Of a stretch of DNA of 64,000 nucleotides, positions 1 to 9,432 are shown one piece after another; positions within the stretch are counted from its first letter, which is position 1, and each line of letters begins with the position of its first letter. The stretch comes from Arthrobacter sp. MYb23 (GTDB lineage Bacteria > Actinomycetota > Actinomycetes > Actinomycetales > Micrococcaceae). Where the stretch lies: positions 47,998 to 111,997 of the forward strand of contig NZ_PCPR01000018.1 of NCBI RefSeq assembly GCF_002979775.1, read 5' to 3'. Below the pieces are notes generated by a model that was not told the origin of the DNA, ran no database searches, and saw nothing but the letters and a program-made list of their open reading frames with translations. The position numbers were made by a program, and so were the translations under genes.

Positions 1-1347
1 ATCCTCAACGGCGTCCTGCGGCCGGAACACGCACTGCCAGCCACCAGACGGCTCGCCACGGAACTCGGCATTTCCCGAGGCGTCGTGGTGCGGGCGTTCG
101 AACAACTCTCCGGCGAGGGGTTCCTTGAGAGCAATGGCGCCGGCGGAACCAAGGTGGCCGTTCGCCCGGACATTAACAGCCGCCCCCCGGAGAAGAGGAA
201 ACCATCCAGCACCTCGCCCCCGGCCGACGTCATCGACCTGACACCCGGCCGCCCCTCTGGATCACCGTTTCAGGACAAGCAATGGCGGAGCGCCTGGAAA
301 TCGGCCGTAGCAGAACAAGGCCAAGCCCAACTCCCACCGGCCTTGGGAACCACGGCACTGCGTGAAGCAGTTGCTGATCACCTGGCCGTCTCCCGAGGAC
401 TCGCCGTCGATCCTCATGACATCATCATCACCGGCGGCACCAGCGACGCGCTGCAACTCGTCGTCGCCATGCTCCGCAACCAAACCACCCAGCCGCGCAT
501 CCTGGTTGAGGACCCCGGCTACCCCACTGCACGCCGGGTCATGACAGCAGCAGGCGCCCACATCGAGACAGTCCCCGTGGATGAAAACGGCCTGAAGAGT
601 TCACAGCTGGCCGCGCTCAAGGACATCCCGGATGCAGTTCTGGTGACCCCCAGCCACCAATACCCGTTGGGCGGAAGGATGGCAGTACAGGAAAGGATCG
701 GGCTGCTGAAATGGGCCGAGCAGCACGGCGTCCTTGTGCTGGAGGATGACTACGACAGCGAATTCCGGCACAGCAGAATGCCGCTTCCCGCCGTCGCTTC
801 CCTGCCCAGCCGGGCAGACGTAGTCTTGCTCGGAACGTTCTCCAAAAACCTCAGCCCGTGGCTTCGCTGCGGGTACTTGGTGGTTCGCGGCGACGCCGGC
901 CACCGTTTGAAGGCCACCAGGGAAGCACTGGACACACCAGTGGCCGGCGTACTGCAGTCAGCAATCGCCCACTACATCCAAGCAGGCGGACTTTCCCGGC
1001 ACATCACCCGCGCCAGGCGCGAATACGCGCACCGCCGCGGCCTCATCATCCACCGCTTGGGTTCCCGGCGCGACCTGGAACTCTCAGCCCTCGACGGCGG
1101 ACTCCACGCCGTCGTGCGGTTCAACCACCCCGAGGCCGCAGACGTGGCCGCCAAGGCCATGGCACTCGGAGTGCGGGTCATCCCCCTGACCGGATATTAC
1201 GCAGACCGACCAGCTGAAAATGGTCTCGTTCTCGGCTACGGGGCCGCCACGGACCTGCAGTTGGCCAAAGCCCTGACCATCTTGTCGGGCCTGATCAAAC
1301 ATGTCGGACAAACTGAGGTTCAAGCCGACTCCAGTGACCAAAAGTAG
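1..1347 (+). CDS. MocR/PdxR-family transcriptional regulator, 5' end outside window
   Basis: The frame is open from base 1, so the true start is upstream. The first ~35 codons (LPATRRLATELGISRG) are the end of a GntR-type winged helix; the rest is a fold-type I aminotransferase domain, the two-part build of MocR regulators. The segment EDPGYPTARRV, the aspartate in EDDYDSEFR and the lysine in GTFSKNLSPWLRCGY fit the PLP-binding core. Such proteins usually sense a PLP-linked or amino-compound ligand and control a neighbouring gene. The target probably lies left of the window, since the genes to the right converge on it. Family call is firm; effector is unknown. Confidence 0.9.
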   Translation: MLNGVLRPEHALPATRRLATELGISRGVVVRAFEQLSGEGFLESNGAGGTKVAVRPDINSRPPEKRKPSSTSPPADVIDLTPGRPSGSPFQDKQWRSAWKSAVAEQGQAQLPPALGTTALREAVADHLAVSRGLAVDPHDIIITGGTSDALQLVVAMLRNQTTQPRILVEDPGYPTARRVMTAAGAHIETVPVDENGLKSSQLAALKDIPDAVLVTPSHQYPLGGRMAVQERIGLLKWAEQHGVLVLEDDYDSEFRHSRMPLPAVASLPSRADVVLLGTFSKNLSPWLRCGYLVVRGDAGHRLKATREALDTPVAGVLQSAIAHYIQAGGLSRHITRARREYAHRRGLIIHRLGSRRDLELSALDGGLHAVVRFNHPEAADVAAKAMALGVRVIPLTGYYADRPAENGLVLGYGAATDLQLAKALTILSGLIKHVGQTEVQADSSDQK

Positions 1348-1358
1348 TCCAACACCAC

Positions 1359-1372
1359 CGCTCCCGGGAGCG
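1359..1372. terminator. Short perfect palindrome between convergent genes
   Basis: CGCTCCCGGGAGCG is a 14-base perfect palindrome in the 28-base gap between the MocR stop and the permease stop. It is followed on the plus strand by AGACTATTTTC, a weak T tract. It could serve as a bidirectional terminator, although its loop would have to open several pairs. Confidence 0.35.
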
Positions 1373-1375
1373 AGA

Positions 1376-2452
1376 CTATTTTCTGCGACGGTATTCGCGG
1401 ACCAGAAGCCAGATCAGGTAAGTCCCGCCAATGGAGACGGTGATGATGCCCACTGGCAACTGGATGGAGTTCGCCACTACGTCGGCCGCGGTGAGCAACA
1501 ATGCGCCCACCAAGGCCGCTGGAATCATTCCAATCCCAGCGGCACCGGTGAGGCGGCGGGCGATCTGCGGCGCGGCGAGGGCTATGAAGGAAATGGGTCC
1601 GGCCGCCGCGGTCACCAGTGCGGTCAGGGCGACACCGACCACCACCGCGCCAAGTCGGAGCCTTTCCGTGCGCAGGCCCAGCGCCTTGGCAGCGTCGTCG
1701 CCCAGCTCCAGTTGCCGCATGCCCGGTCCCAGGGCCAAGGCTATCGGCACCAGGAGCACCAAGACCGTGAGCATGGGCCAGAACTGGTCAAAGCCCAGCC
1801 CATTGAGCGACCCGGATCCCCAGGCGGCTGCGGACATGGCGTCTTCCAACTTGGCCTGCAGCATCAGGTAGGAATTGATCGAGCCGAGCACGGCACTGAC
1901 GCCGATGCCCATGATGATGAGCCGGAAGCCTTCCACGCCACGGCGGTAGGCCAGCAGGTAGACCAGCGCCGCCGTCACGATCCCCCCGATGAGTGAACCA
2001 GCGGCGACCATGTAGTAGCCGGTGCTGCCCACGACGAGCATCACCAGCAGCGCCCCGGTGTAGGAGCCGGCCGCGAATCCAATGATGTCCGGGCTGCCCA
2101 GCGGGTTGCGGGTCAGCGACTGAAACAGTGCACCGCTCATCCCCAGCGCCACACCGGAGAAAATGGCGAACAGCAGCCGCGGAAGCCGCCATTCGACCAC
2201 GAGCATCTGGGTGCGCCTGTCCCCCTGCCCTAGAAGTGCAGACACCACATCGGCCAGAGGTGTGCGGGAAGCGCCTGCGGTCAGCGTGTACACGCCAATG
2301 AGCAACGCCAGCAACACAATGATGAGGCCGACGACGAGTGCCCGGCGATCGAATCTCAGTGAGATAGGCGGGCGGGAGAAACGCAGCAACCATTGCGGGC
2401 GGCCGTTCCCCAGCGGTGCACGCCCGACGCGTTGTGCTTGTTCGTGCGTCAC
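1376..2452 (-). CDS. FecCD-family siderophore ABC transporter permease
   Basis: Polytopic protein of 358 residues with the FecCD signature: RLPRLLFAIFSGVALGMSGALFQSLTRNPLGSPDIIG near residues 90-130 and GPISFIALAAPQIARRLTG near 285-303. It should form half of the membrane channel that imports ferric siderophores, paired with the permease encoded just upstream. The GTG start overlaps the upstream stop codon (GTGA), so translation is probably coupled. It is the last gene of the iron operon; no ATPase gene follows it. Function class is firm, the siderophore is not known. Confidence 0.92.
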   Translation of the reverse strand: MTHEQAQRVGRAPLGNGRPQWLLRFSRPPISLRFDRRALVVGLIIVLLALLIGVYTLTAGASRTPLADVVSALLGQGDRRTQMLVVEWRLPRLLFAIFSGVALGMSGALFQSLTRNPLGSPDIIGFAAGSYTGALLVMLVVGSTGYYMVAAGSLIGGIVTAALVYLLAYRRGVEGFRLIIMGIGVSAVLGSINSYLMLQAKLEDAMSAAAWGSGSLNGLGFDQFWPMLTVLVLLVPIALALGPGMRQLELGDDAAKALGLRTERLRLGAVVVGVALTALVTAAAGPISFIALAAPQIARRLTGAAGIGMIPAALVGALLLTAADVVANSIQLPVGIITVSIGGTYLIWLLVREYRRRK

Positions 2453-3537
2453 AGTCCGCTCACTTTCTTGCGCCGCGCCAACAGGATCAGGATGGGGGCC
2501 CCGACGACGGCGGTCACCAACCCCACTCGCAACTCACCGCTGGGCAGGATGATCCGGGCAAGGATGTCAGCCACCAGCAGCAGGATCGGTGCGATCACCA
2601 ACGTGTAGGCCATGATCCACCGTTGGTCCGGACCAACAATCCAGCGAACCATGTGCGGCACCATCAATCCGATGAATCCAATGGGGCCGGCCAGCGCCGT
2701 CGCCCCTCCGGCCAGCACAGTGACTGCCACCACCACAACAACCCGGGTGCCCACGATGCTGACGCCCAGGGACTTGCCCAGGTCATCGCCCATGGCCAAG
2801 GCATTGAGCGGCCTCGACACGAGCAGGGCCAGGGTGACTCCAACGAAAATGAGCGGAGCGATCGCGGCAACAACCTCCAGGTCCCGGCCGCCAATGGATC
2901 CGGCACCCCAGTAACGCATGTTGTCGAATGCCTGCGGGTTCTTCAGGCTGATGCCCGAGGCGACCCCGCCCAGAACGGCGCTCAGAGCCACGCCGGCAAG
3001 GGTCATCTGGACTGGGTTGGCAACGCCGGTCCCCACCGATCCGATCAGGTACACCAGCACCGTCACCACGGCTGCCCCGGCCAGGGCGAACCAGACGTAG
3101 CCCCTGGCATCCGTGAATCCCAGGACTCCTACGGCGATCGTCACAAAGAAGCCCGCTCCGGCGTTGACGCCCAAGATGCCGGGGTCGGCCAGAGGGTTTC
3201 GGCTGAAGGCTTGAATGAGGGCGCCGGCAAGCCCCAACGCCGGACCCACCACGAGCCCCACCACGGTGCGCGGGACCCGCAGTTCCCAGATGATGAGGGC
3301 CTCGGTGGAGCCGCCCGGATTCAACAAGGCAGACATCACGGTGCTCACGGTCAGGTCGCGGGCACCAACCATGATGCTCGCTACGGTGACCATGACCAAC
3401 AGGGCGACGGCGGCCATGAGGCCGACCGTCCGGAAGGTGCGGGTGCGCACGGTCCCACTGGGCAATGTCTTGTGCGGTATGGTCTTGCGGGGTGGTGGCG
3501 GCGCACTTCCACTGACCAGCGCAGTTGTGCTGCTCAC
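2449..3537 (-). CDS. FecCD-family siderophore ABC transporter permease
   Basis: Polytopic protein of 362 residues with RVPRTVVGLVVGPALGLAGALIQAFSRNPLADPGILG (near 110-145) and GPIGFIGLMVPHMVRWIVG near 285-303, both diagnostic for FecCD permeases. Partner of the downstream permease as a heterodimeric channel. GTG start with AGGA eight bases upstream. It begins 26 bases after the second binding-protein gene, in the same operon. Before the first helix it has a long soluble, proline-rich N terminus (about 35 residues). Confidence 0.92.
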   Translation of the reverse strand: MSSTTALVSGSAPPPPRKTIPHKTLPSGTVRTRTFRTVGLMAAVALLVMVTVASIMVGARDLTVSTVMSALLNPGGSTEALIIWELRVPRTVVGLVVGPALGLAGALIQAFSRNPLADPGILGVNAGAGFFVTIAVGVLGFTDARGYVWFALAGAAVVTVLVYLIGSVGTGVANPVQMTLAGVALSAVLGGVASGISLKNPQAFDNMRYWGAGSIGGRDLEVVAAIAPLIFVGVTLALLVSRPLNALAMGDDLGKSLGVSIVGTRVVVVVAVTVLAGGATALAGPIGFIGLMVPHMVRWIVGPDQRWIMAYTLVIAPILLLVADILARIILPSGELRVGLVTAVVGAPILILLARRKKVSGL

Positions 3538-3563
3538 TGCTTGGATCCTGTTCGCTGCATGGG

Positions 3564-4637
3564 TTACTTGAGCTTGCCGGTGGCGTCCGATAGCCGCTCA
3601 ACGAAGTTGTCCAGGCCCCACGGAATACTCAGAGGGCTCGGTGAGGACAAGGACATTGTTTGCGCATGGTCGCTGGTGACCACCACGGATCCCCGGTCAA
3701 CCGGGGCCCAGTTGGCGAAGATGCTGCTGGATGTCAGCGCCTTCTTCCACTCCGCGTCGTCTTCAACATTTGTCACGAAAAGCGCCGGTTTCAAGTCCGA
3801 CATTTCTTCCAGGCTCACGTTAAAACTGGACGATTGGCCGCTGGCTTTGGCAAGTTCCGGAATTCCCGGGGCCAGGACCAGTCCCAGTTGCTCCAGGAGT
3901 TGCACCCGGGTGTCGGCGGGTCCGTTGAACAGCACGGTGCCATCGTCTGCGGGCACCGTTCCATAAGCGAACGTCACGCCCTGGAACTCAGGGTGGGCCT
4001 TTGCAGCGCTTGCGATGGTGTTGTTCAGGGAGGTTTGTAGCTTTCCGGCGCGTTCCGGCACGCCGAGGGCTTGTCCCACGAGCTCGATGTTGTCCTCGAG
4101 CGGTGTGGCCCATGGCGTTTCCGGATAGGCGACGGTGGGGGCGATCGAACTCAGCCGGGTGTAGTCCTCGGCAGTGATCCCGGAGTAGGTTGCCAGAATC
4201 ACATCGGGAGCGGTGTCCAACAGTTCTTCGAAATCAATCTCGCCGCGTTCCAGGCTCGGCAACGCAAGGGGCAGCTGGCCATCCAGTTCCTTGACGCCGT
4301 CGCGGAACCACGGGAAGTACCCGCCGTCGTCCGCTCCGTAGCTGTTCTTGCCCACTGCCACGGGAACACGTCCCAGGGCCACCACAATGTCCGGCGTGGT
4401 CCAGCCGATGACGGCGATGCGTTGGGGCTCCTGGTCAAGGGTCACCTCGCCCAGGGCATGTTTGATGGTGACGGGATATGCCCCGGCCTCGGCCTGACCC
4501 GCCGTGGCTGCGGTGGCGACTTTTCCGGCGTCGTCGGTGCCTGGGGCACAGGCGCACAGCGCAAGGGCTGCAATGAGGGCGACGGCGGCAAGAGTCTTTT
4601 TCTTGGCGCGGCGGGCGCGCCTGGTCAGGGTGCTCAT
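3564..4637 (-). CDS. Siderophore ABC transporter substrate-binding lipoprotein (second copy)
   Basis: About 357 residues from the ATG at 4637. A longer open frame exists, but this start overlaps the upstream stop as ATGA and gives a proper lipoprotein signal: basic RRARRAKKK, hydrophobic stretch, then ALCAC with the lipidated cysteine. The mature part has the FecB/FepB-type fold, e.g. QRIAVIGWTTPDIVVALG and PDVILATYSGITAEDYTRLSSIAPTV. It would hand ferric siderophore to the FecCD permeases. It shares the start of its mature domain (PVTIKHALGE) with the gene upstream, so the pair looks like a tandem duplication that has diverged. Confidence 0.9.
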   Translation of the reverse strand: MSTLTRRARRAKKKTLAAVALIAALALCACAPGTDDAGKVATAATAGQAEAGAYPVTIKHALGEVTLDQEPQRIAVIGWTTPDIVVALGRVPVAVGKNSYGADDGGYFPWFRDGVKELDGQLPLALPSLERGEIDFEELLDTAPDVILATYSGITAEDYTRLSSIAPTVAYPETPWATPLEDNIELVGQALGVPERAGKLQTSLNNTIASAAKAHPEFQGVTFAYGTVPADDGTVLFNGPADTRVQLLEQLGLVLAPGIPELAKASGQSSSFNVSLEEMSDLKPALFVTNVEDDAEWKKALTSSSIFANWAPVDRGSVVVTSDHAQTMSLSSPSPLSIPWGLDNFVERLSDATGKLK

Positions 4638-5719
4638 GACTTTCCGATGATGTCGGTGAGCTGCGGAACCAGAACGTCCATGCCCCACGGGATGCCGAGC
4701 ACGCTGACGCGCTGCGTCGCGGACGACAGCGCTTTGTCGGTGAGCCACAGGTCTTTGCCGCCCGAAATGACGGACCACTTCGAGAACAGCGGGTTCTTCA
4801 GGGAGTAGTCCACTTCGGACTGTTCACTGGCCCAACCAATGAAGATGTCGGCGTCCACCGTGTCCAGCTTTTCCAGGCTCACACCGAAACTGAACGAGTC
4901 GGCGTCGGACTTGGCCGCCCCGGCAACCACATCCGGTGCCACAGTCAGGCCAAGGTCACTGATGAACTTCACGCGGGGGTCGGCCGGACCATAGATGGCG
5001 GCCTCGGTTTCGCCTTCGCGCAAGTAGGTGCCGTAGAGGAAGCTCACGCCCTTAAACTCCGGATGGCTGGTCTTGACCTTCTCCACCGCGGCCTCGGTTT
5101 CGGTGACCAGTTCCGACGCGCGGGCCGGCCGCCCAAGTGCCTGGCCAATGCTGATGGTCATTTGTTGCCATGAGCTCGGCTGCCACGGCTTGTTGTCGTA
5201 GGGCACGGTGGGCGCAATCTCGCTGAGCCGGGCGTAGTCCTCCTGGGAGAAACCCGAGTACGGGGCCAGGATAATGTCCGGGTCCTCGTCCAGGATCACT
5301 TCAAAGTTCAGGTCGCCGCTCTCGGAATAGAACTCCTTGGTCTCGGGTGCCGCCTCGATCAGCTTGTCCACGGCCTGGCGCGTCCACGGGAAATACCCCT
5401 GCTCGTCGCCACCCCACGTCTGCTTCGAGATGGAGGTCGGCACTACGCCCAGGGCAAGTGCGGTGTCGGCCGATTCCGAGTCCATGACCAGCACCCGTTT
5501 CGGCTCTTCTTTGATGGTGGTCTCGCCGAGGGCATGCTTGATGGTGACAGGGAAGGCGCCGTCTTCAGCCTGGCTGGCTGCGGTTGTGGTGCCTGTTGAA
5601 CCGGCATCGCTGCTGCCTTGGGAGCAGCCGCTGACCGTCAGAACCGCGAGGAGGGCGAAGGCGGCAAGGCCCCTCTTCCTGAAGGGCGTGGCCATAGGGG
5701 GATGGAGAGTGCTGGACAT
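4634..5719 (-). CDS. Siderophore ABC transporter substrate-binding lipoprotein (first copy)
   Basis: About 361 residues from ATG 5719, chosen because AGGA lies eight bases before it; the frame is open further upstream but would run into the promoter and iron box. The lipobox LTVSGC follows a hydrophobic segment. The binding domain contains PVTIKHALGETTIKEEPKR and PDIILAPYSGFSQEDYARLSEIAPTV. First gene of the iron operon, with a good IdeR/DtxR box 48 bases upstream of the start, so it should be repressed when iron is plentiful. Confidence 0.9.
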   Translation of the reverse strand: MSSTLHPPMATPFRKRGLAAFALLAVLTVSGCSQGSSDAGSTGTTTAASQAEDGAFPVTIKHALGETTIKEEPKRVLVMDSESADTALALGVVPTSISKQTWGGDEQGYFPWTRQAVDKLIEAAPETKEFYSESGDLNFEVILDEDPDIILAPYSGFSQEDYARLSEIAPTVPYDNKPWQPSSWQQMTISIGQALGRPARASELVTETEAAVEKVKTSHPEFKGVSFLYGTYLREGETEAAIYGPADPRVKFISDLGLTVAPDVVAGAAKSDADSFSFGVSLEKLDTVDADIFIGWASEQSEVDYSLKNPLFSKWSVISGGKDLWLTDKALSSATQRVSVLGIPWGMDVLVPQLTDIIGKS

Positions 5720-5766
5720 GTTGATCCTGTGTTCGAAGTGTTTGCTGTGCGGCACGGCCCGTGAAG

Positions 5767-5785
5767 TTAGGACAGGTTTACCTAA
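5767..5785. promoter_or_regulatory. IdeR/DtxR iron box upstream of siderophore operon
   Basis: TTAGGACAGGTTTACCTAA is close to the 19-base DtxR/IdeR consensus (TTAGGTTAGSCTAACCTAA) with intact outer arms TTAGG and CCTAA. It sits about 50 bases before the first binding-protein gene, where repressor would cover the promoter. Confidence 0.8.
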
Positions 5786-5868
5786 CATCCAAGCCTAGGT
5801 TGCCTCACCTCGGCTGTGTGGACAGCGTGTATCGCTTTTCGGACACGGTGGCTGCGCAAGCGGTGAGC

Positions 5869-6699
5869 CTAGCCCCGGGCCAGCAGCTCTCCCGGGGTAT
5901 GGCCAACCACCTTGCGGAAGGCGGCGACGAAAGCGCTGGTGGTACCGTAGCCGACCCTTCGTCCCGCGGCCTCCACGCTCATGCCTTGTGCCAGCAATCC
6001 GCGGGCCGAGCGCATTCGGACAAGCCGGCGCCAGTGCACAAAGCTCATGGCCACATCGGCTCCGAAGGTCCGCGTGATGGTTCTCGAACTCAGGTTGAGC
6101 CTGCGCGCCCACTGCTCCAGCGAACGGTCGTCGGCCGGATCTTTGAGGACGGCGTCCACCAGCTCCCGGATCCTTGGATCGGACGGGATTGGCACCGAGA
6201 TGTTGCTGCTCTCGGCTGGCTCGAGCATGTCGATGCACACCTGCTGGGCCCGCAGCCGTTCCTCCGCGGGCATTCCCGTGTTGGCCAGATGGACCAGCAG
6301 CTGCTGCACCGCCGCATTGACCTTTACGGCGAGGGTGTTTTTCCAGCCGCGGGTCCACGCCTCCGGCGAGAAGAGGGTCACGCGCGCGGCGACGCCGCCG
6401 CCCATGTGGCCCTCGTGCACCACACCACGGGGAATCCACAGACCGGTTCCGGGCAGTACACTCCACACCCGCCCATCCACCAGGATGGTCACTACTCCCT
6501 TTGAGGACCAGATCAGCTCGTGCTCCTCGTGGTGGTGCGGGGGCCAGTGATACGGCTCTTCCTGCTCCATCATTCCCGTCGTGAGCAGGAACGGATCCGG
6601 CACCGTCCGGGGGCTGGCCACTACGGGCGCGGGGCGCTTAGCCCCCTGCTCATTCTTCCCGGGCCCGGCGGCAGGGGCGGGGGCAAGCACTGATGACAC
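5869..6699 (-). CDS. AraC-family regulator with cupin N-terminal domain
   Basis: Two-domain regulator: an N-terminal cupin-like sensor (PHHHEEHELIWSSKGVVTILVDGRVWSVLPGTGLWIPRGVVHEGH) and a C-terminal pair of helix-turn-helices (LEQWARRLNLSSRTITRTF, and VEAAGRRVGYGTTSAFVAAFRKVVGHTPGELL). I chose GTG 6699 because GGAAGG lies seven bases before it; an in-frame TTG at 6714 has no ribosome site. It sits between the binding-protein operon and the divergent siderophore reductase, with an iron box at 6719, so it is probably an iron-controlled activator of siderophore uptake that senses the siderophore. Confidence 0.88.
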   Translation of the reverse strand: MSSVLAPAPAAGPGKNEQGAKRPAPVVASPRTVPDPFLLTTGMMEQEEPYHWPPHHHEEHELIWSSKGVVTILVDGRVWSVLPGTGLWIPRGVVHEGHMGGGVAARVTLFSPEAWTRGWKNTLAVKVNAAVQQLLVHLANTGMPAEERLRAQQVCIDMLEPAESSNISVPIPSDPRIRELVDAVLKDPADDRSLEQWARRLNLSSRTITRTFGADVAMSFVHWRRLVRMRSARGLLAQGMSVEAAGRRVGYGTTSAFVAAFRKVVGHTPGELLARG

Positions 6700-6718
6700 A
6701 ACACAACCTTCCAAAAAC

Positions 6719-6737
6719 TATTGTTAGGCTAACCTTA
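6719..6737. promoter_or_regulatory. IdeR/DtxR-like iron box between AraC gene and siderophore reductase
   Basis: The core GTTAGGCTAACCT matches the iron-box centre exactly; 15 of 19 positions fit the consensus. The site lies between two divergent genes (starts at 6699 and 6795), so one repressor dimer pair could control both. Confidence 0.7.
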
Positions 6738-6794
6738 CTTCATGCGTGTGCGACGGCTCTCGCGCACCCCTCACACTGCACTTAAGGACGAATA

Positions 6795-7583
6795 GTGGCC
6801 ATCCCCTGCGCACCGGCACGTGTAATTCACGTAACCCGCCTGTCCCCTCACATGATTCGTATCAATCTCGAAGCCGTGGGTGATTGGCGCTGGCATGTCA
6901 ACGGCATTGGCGACGAACGCGTCGACATCGCCATTCCCCGCCCCGGAGAGACAATCGCCGCACTCGAGACGTTCAACTTGCCGGAGTACGGCCCCGGGTG
7001 GACAGGCGAGGAGCCGCCGTGGCGGCATTACACGATTCGGTCCGTGCACGACGGCGGGCTGCGTTTCGATATCGATTTTGCAATCCACGGCCACGGAATC
7101 GCGTCAACCTGGGCGGAACGGGCTGAGCCCGGGCATGTCATTGGCATCTTCAATGAGGGCGAAAGCCGCTCCTACTACGAGCCGCCCGCCGACGCCGAGG
7201 TGCAGGTCCTGGTCGCTGACGCAACGGGGCTTCCAGGCCTCGGGCGCATCGTTGAGGGGCTGCGAAACGGGATCCGCGCCACGGTGATCGCGGAGGTTGC
7301 GGACGAAGCTGACATCCTGAACTTCACCACAGCCGCGGATGTCCACTACCGCTGGCTGGTCGGCACGGGCAACGGTCTAGGCGACAGTTCGCTGCCAGGT
7401 GCGGTGGCCGAGCTTGAAGAGCCCGACGCCCCCTGGTACGCCTGGGTTGCGTGCGAGGCCTCCGCCAGCCGGGCCATACGCCGTGAGTTGCGCCAACGGC
7501 TCGGCTCACCCCGCAACCGGCACCATGCGATCGGCTACTGGTCCCGGGACAAAGCCGGCGACCGCCCGGCTGACGTGGACTGA
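6795..7583 (+). CDS. Siderophore-interacting protein (FAD-dependent ferric-siderophore reductase)
   Basis: 262 residues, the usual size for the SIP family. RHYTIR (near 81-86) is the flavin-binding RxYT/S motif of the ferredoxin-reductase-like FAD domain; FAIHGHGIASTWAERAEPGHVIGI follows; AWVACEASASRAIRRELR and HHAIGYWSRDKA form the NAD(P)H-binding C-terminal part. It should reduce ferric siderophore in the cytoplasm to release iron. GTG start with AAGGA upstream. Transcribed away from the AraC gene with a shared iron box. It converges on the GH3 gene, with 67 bases between stops. Confidence 0.88.
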   Translation: MAIPCAPARVIHVTRLSPHMIRINLEAVGDWRWHVNGIGDERVDIAIPRPGETIAALETFNLPEYGPGWTGEEPPWRHYTIRSVHDGGLRFDIDFAIHGHGIASTWAERAEPGHVIGIFNEGESRSYYEPPADAEVQVLVADATGLPGLGRIVEGLRNGIRATVIAEVADEADILNFTTAADVHYRWLVGTGNGLGDSSLPGAVAELEEPDAPWYAWVACEASASRAIRRELRQRLGSPRNRHHAIGYWSRDKAGDRPADVD

Positions 7584-7650
7584 ATTCAGAGGGGCGGTCG
7601 CGGGGAGGCAAGCCACGCAATTGCCCTGAACCCGATGCGGTTGCTGAAGA

Positions 7651-9432
7651 TCAAGCGTCTGTCTCACATGCGGGAACAGCCACTCCCGCCAGTCCGTGCC
7701 CGTACGTGTACAGAGGATCTCGAGTGCCGGCTGGTTCATCGCTGTGGGCCTCCAGGACGGCTTGAGTAGATCGAGGCAATTCAAAGGGAAGGCGGCCTTC
7801 GGGGTTTACCTCGCCAGTCAGCACCCGCACCAGAGCTTCGTCGGAGACTCCGAACGTGGCCAAGAGAGCCGCACAGTGTGGTTCCAGCGGCGTGAGTATC
7901 GCCGGACGGTCGAGGTTGATCACAAGGACCACGGGTGCTTTCGAGGCGAGTTCTTCAATATGCGCAACGGTGGCGGCATCGAACTCAAGGCTCCCGGCGT
8001 GGAACATCGCCTCAAGGAACAGAGCATTGCGTGGCTCGTAAGGGGCATCGAGACGGACAATCGCGACGTCGGCACCGTCCGGAGTAGGTGCAATGAGAGC
8101 AGAATCAGCGAGGGATCCAGAGGATATACCTTCCACATAGACCCGCGTCGAGGAGCTCAGAGGCAGGATACCCGATGCACTTTTGAGGGCCACCACGGAG
8201 CGGCTTTGTGCTTTGAGGCCCTCCTCCCGGAATTCAGGGTTGCCTACAATGGCCACCGCTGCTTCCTCGTCCACATAGCGGTTCTCGAAGAGTCCAAGCT
8301 CAAATTTGACCTTCAACAACCGCCGTACTGATTCGTCGATGCGCTCGGTTGGGATTCGGCCTGCATTCACCAGGGCCACCAGGATCTCGGGGCAGGCCTC
8401 TCCCCCAAACTGGTCGCAGCCGGCTTCAATGACCTTGACCATGCGGTCTTCAATGGAAAGGTGCTCCACACCCCAGGCCCTGGCGGGCAGATTCATGCCG
8501 AACACTTCCGAGTCGTGCAGGAGCCCCCAGTCCGTGCACACCACACCGTCGTAGCCGAGCTCCCTGCGCAGCAGTCCGGTGATGATTTGGCGGTTGAACC
8601 CGAATCCCACTTCCTCGATGGCCTCCCCGTTTCGCTCGAGTCCCACGGGCATTCCGTAGTACGGCATGATGGCGCTGGTTCCGGCGCTGATGGCGTCGCG
8701 GAAGGGCAAGAGGTGGTCCTCGAATTTGCCGCCCGGGTAGACCTGTTCGCGTCCGTAAGGGAAGTGGGGGTCTTCCCCGTCCTTCTGGGGTCCACCGCCT
8801 GGGAAATGCTTGGTCATGCACGCGACGCTCTGGTCGCTTATGGCATGACCTTGAAAACCTTCAAGGTAGGCCGCGGCCAGCTGTCCTGTGAGCTCGGGAT
8901 CCTGGCCGAAGCCGCTGTACTGCCGTGCCCACCGCGGTTCGGTGGCGAGGTCCACGGTGGGGTGCAGGGCTGCGCGCAGTCCAACGGCGAGGTACTCCTG
9001 GCGTGCAGTGTCAGCGAAGCGCCGAACCGTTTCGGGATCCCGGAGTGCGGCCATACCAATGGGCTCAGGCCATGCGGAGAAAAAGCCGGCCGCGAAGGAC
9101 GCGCCCTGGTTCTCAGCGAAGGCATGCCGGGGATCCGTCGAGACTGTGATGGGAATACCCAGTCTCGTCCGGGATGCCAGCTCCTGAATGGCGTTATGCC
9201 AGCGGGCCGCCGTCCTCGCATCCGGCAGTTGGTGGACGCTGAAGTGGCTCATGAAGCCCTCGGCAATCAAACCTTGGGTTCCGGAGTCTACGTCCGCCCC
9301 ACCGAAAGTGATGGCGTGGAACAACTGCCCGGCTTTTTCTTCCAAGGTCATGCGTCCGAGGAGGTCTTCCACCCGCTGGTTCACCGGGAGGGCTGTGTCC
9401 AAGTAGGCGGCTTGCGTGCCTGTGTCGCTCAT
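7651..9432 (-). CDS. Glycoside hydrolase family 3 (beta-glycosidase)
   Basis: 593 residues with the GH3 TIM-barrel domain (RVEDLLGRMTLEEKAGQLFH at the N terminus; KHFPGGG near 190-200) and a C-terminal alpha/beta sandwich. The nucleophile is expected to be Asp301 in VVCTDWGLLHD. It lacks a signal peptide, so it probably works on imported small glycosides. Start ATG overlaps the stop of the GH78 gene (ATGA), giving a rhamnosidase/beta-glycosidase pair that could strip rutinose-like disaccharides. Exact sugar specificity cannot be read from the sequence. Confidence 0.9.
   Translation of the reverse strand: MSDTGTQAAYLDTALPVNQRVEDLLGRMTLEEKAGQLFHAITFGGADVDSGTQGLIAEGFMSHFSVHQLPDARTAARWHNAIQELASRTRLGIPITVSTDPRHAFAENQGASFAAGFFSAWPEPIGMAALRDPETVRRFADTARQEYLAVGLRAALHPTVDLATEPRWARQYSGFGQDPELTGQLAAAYLEGFQGHAISDQSVACMTKHFPGGGPQKDGEDPHFPYGREQVYPGGKFEDHLLPFRDAISAGTSAIMPYYGMPVGLERNGEAIEEVGFGFNRQIITGLLRRELGYDGVVCTDWGLLHDSEVFGMNLPARAWGVEHLSIEDRMVKVIEAGCDQFGGEACPEILVALVNAGRIPTERIDESVRRLLKVKFELGLFENRYVDEEAAVAIVGNPEFREEGLKAQSRSVVALKSASGILPLSSSTRVYVEGISSGSLADSALIAPTPDGADVAIVRLDAPYEPRNALFLEAMFHAGSLEFDAATVAHIEELASKAPVVLVINLDRPAILTPLEPHCAALLATFGVSDEALVRVLTGEVNPEGRLPFELPRSTQAVLEAHSDEPAGTRDPLYTYGHGLAGVAVPACETDA

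Noticed and set aside
2416..3966. 516-codon plus-strand frame
   Set aside because: Runs antisense through both FecCD permease genes; composition (His, Gln, Gly rich) is that of a high-G+C shadow frame.
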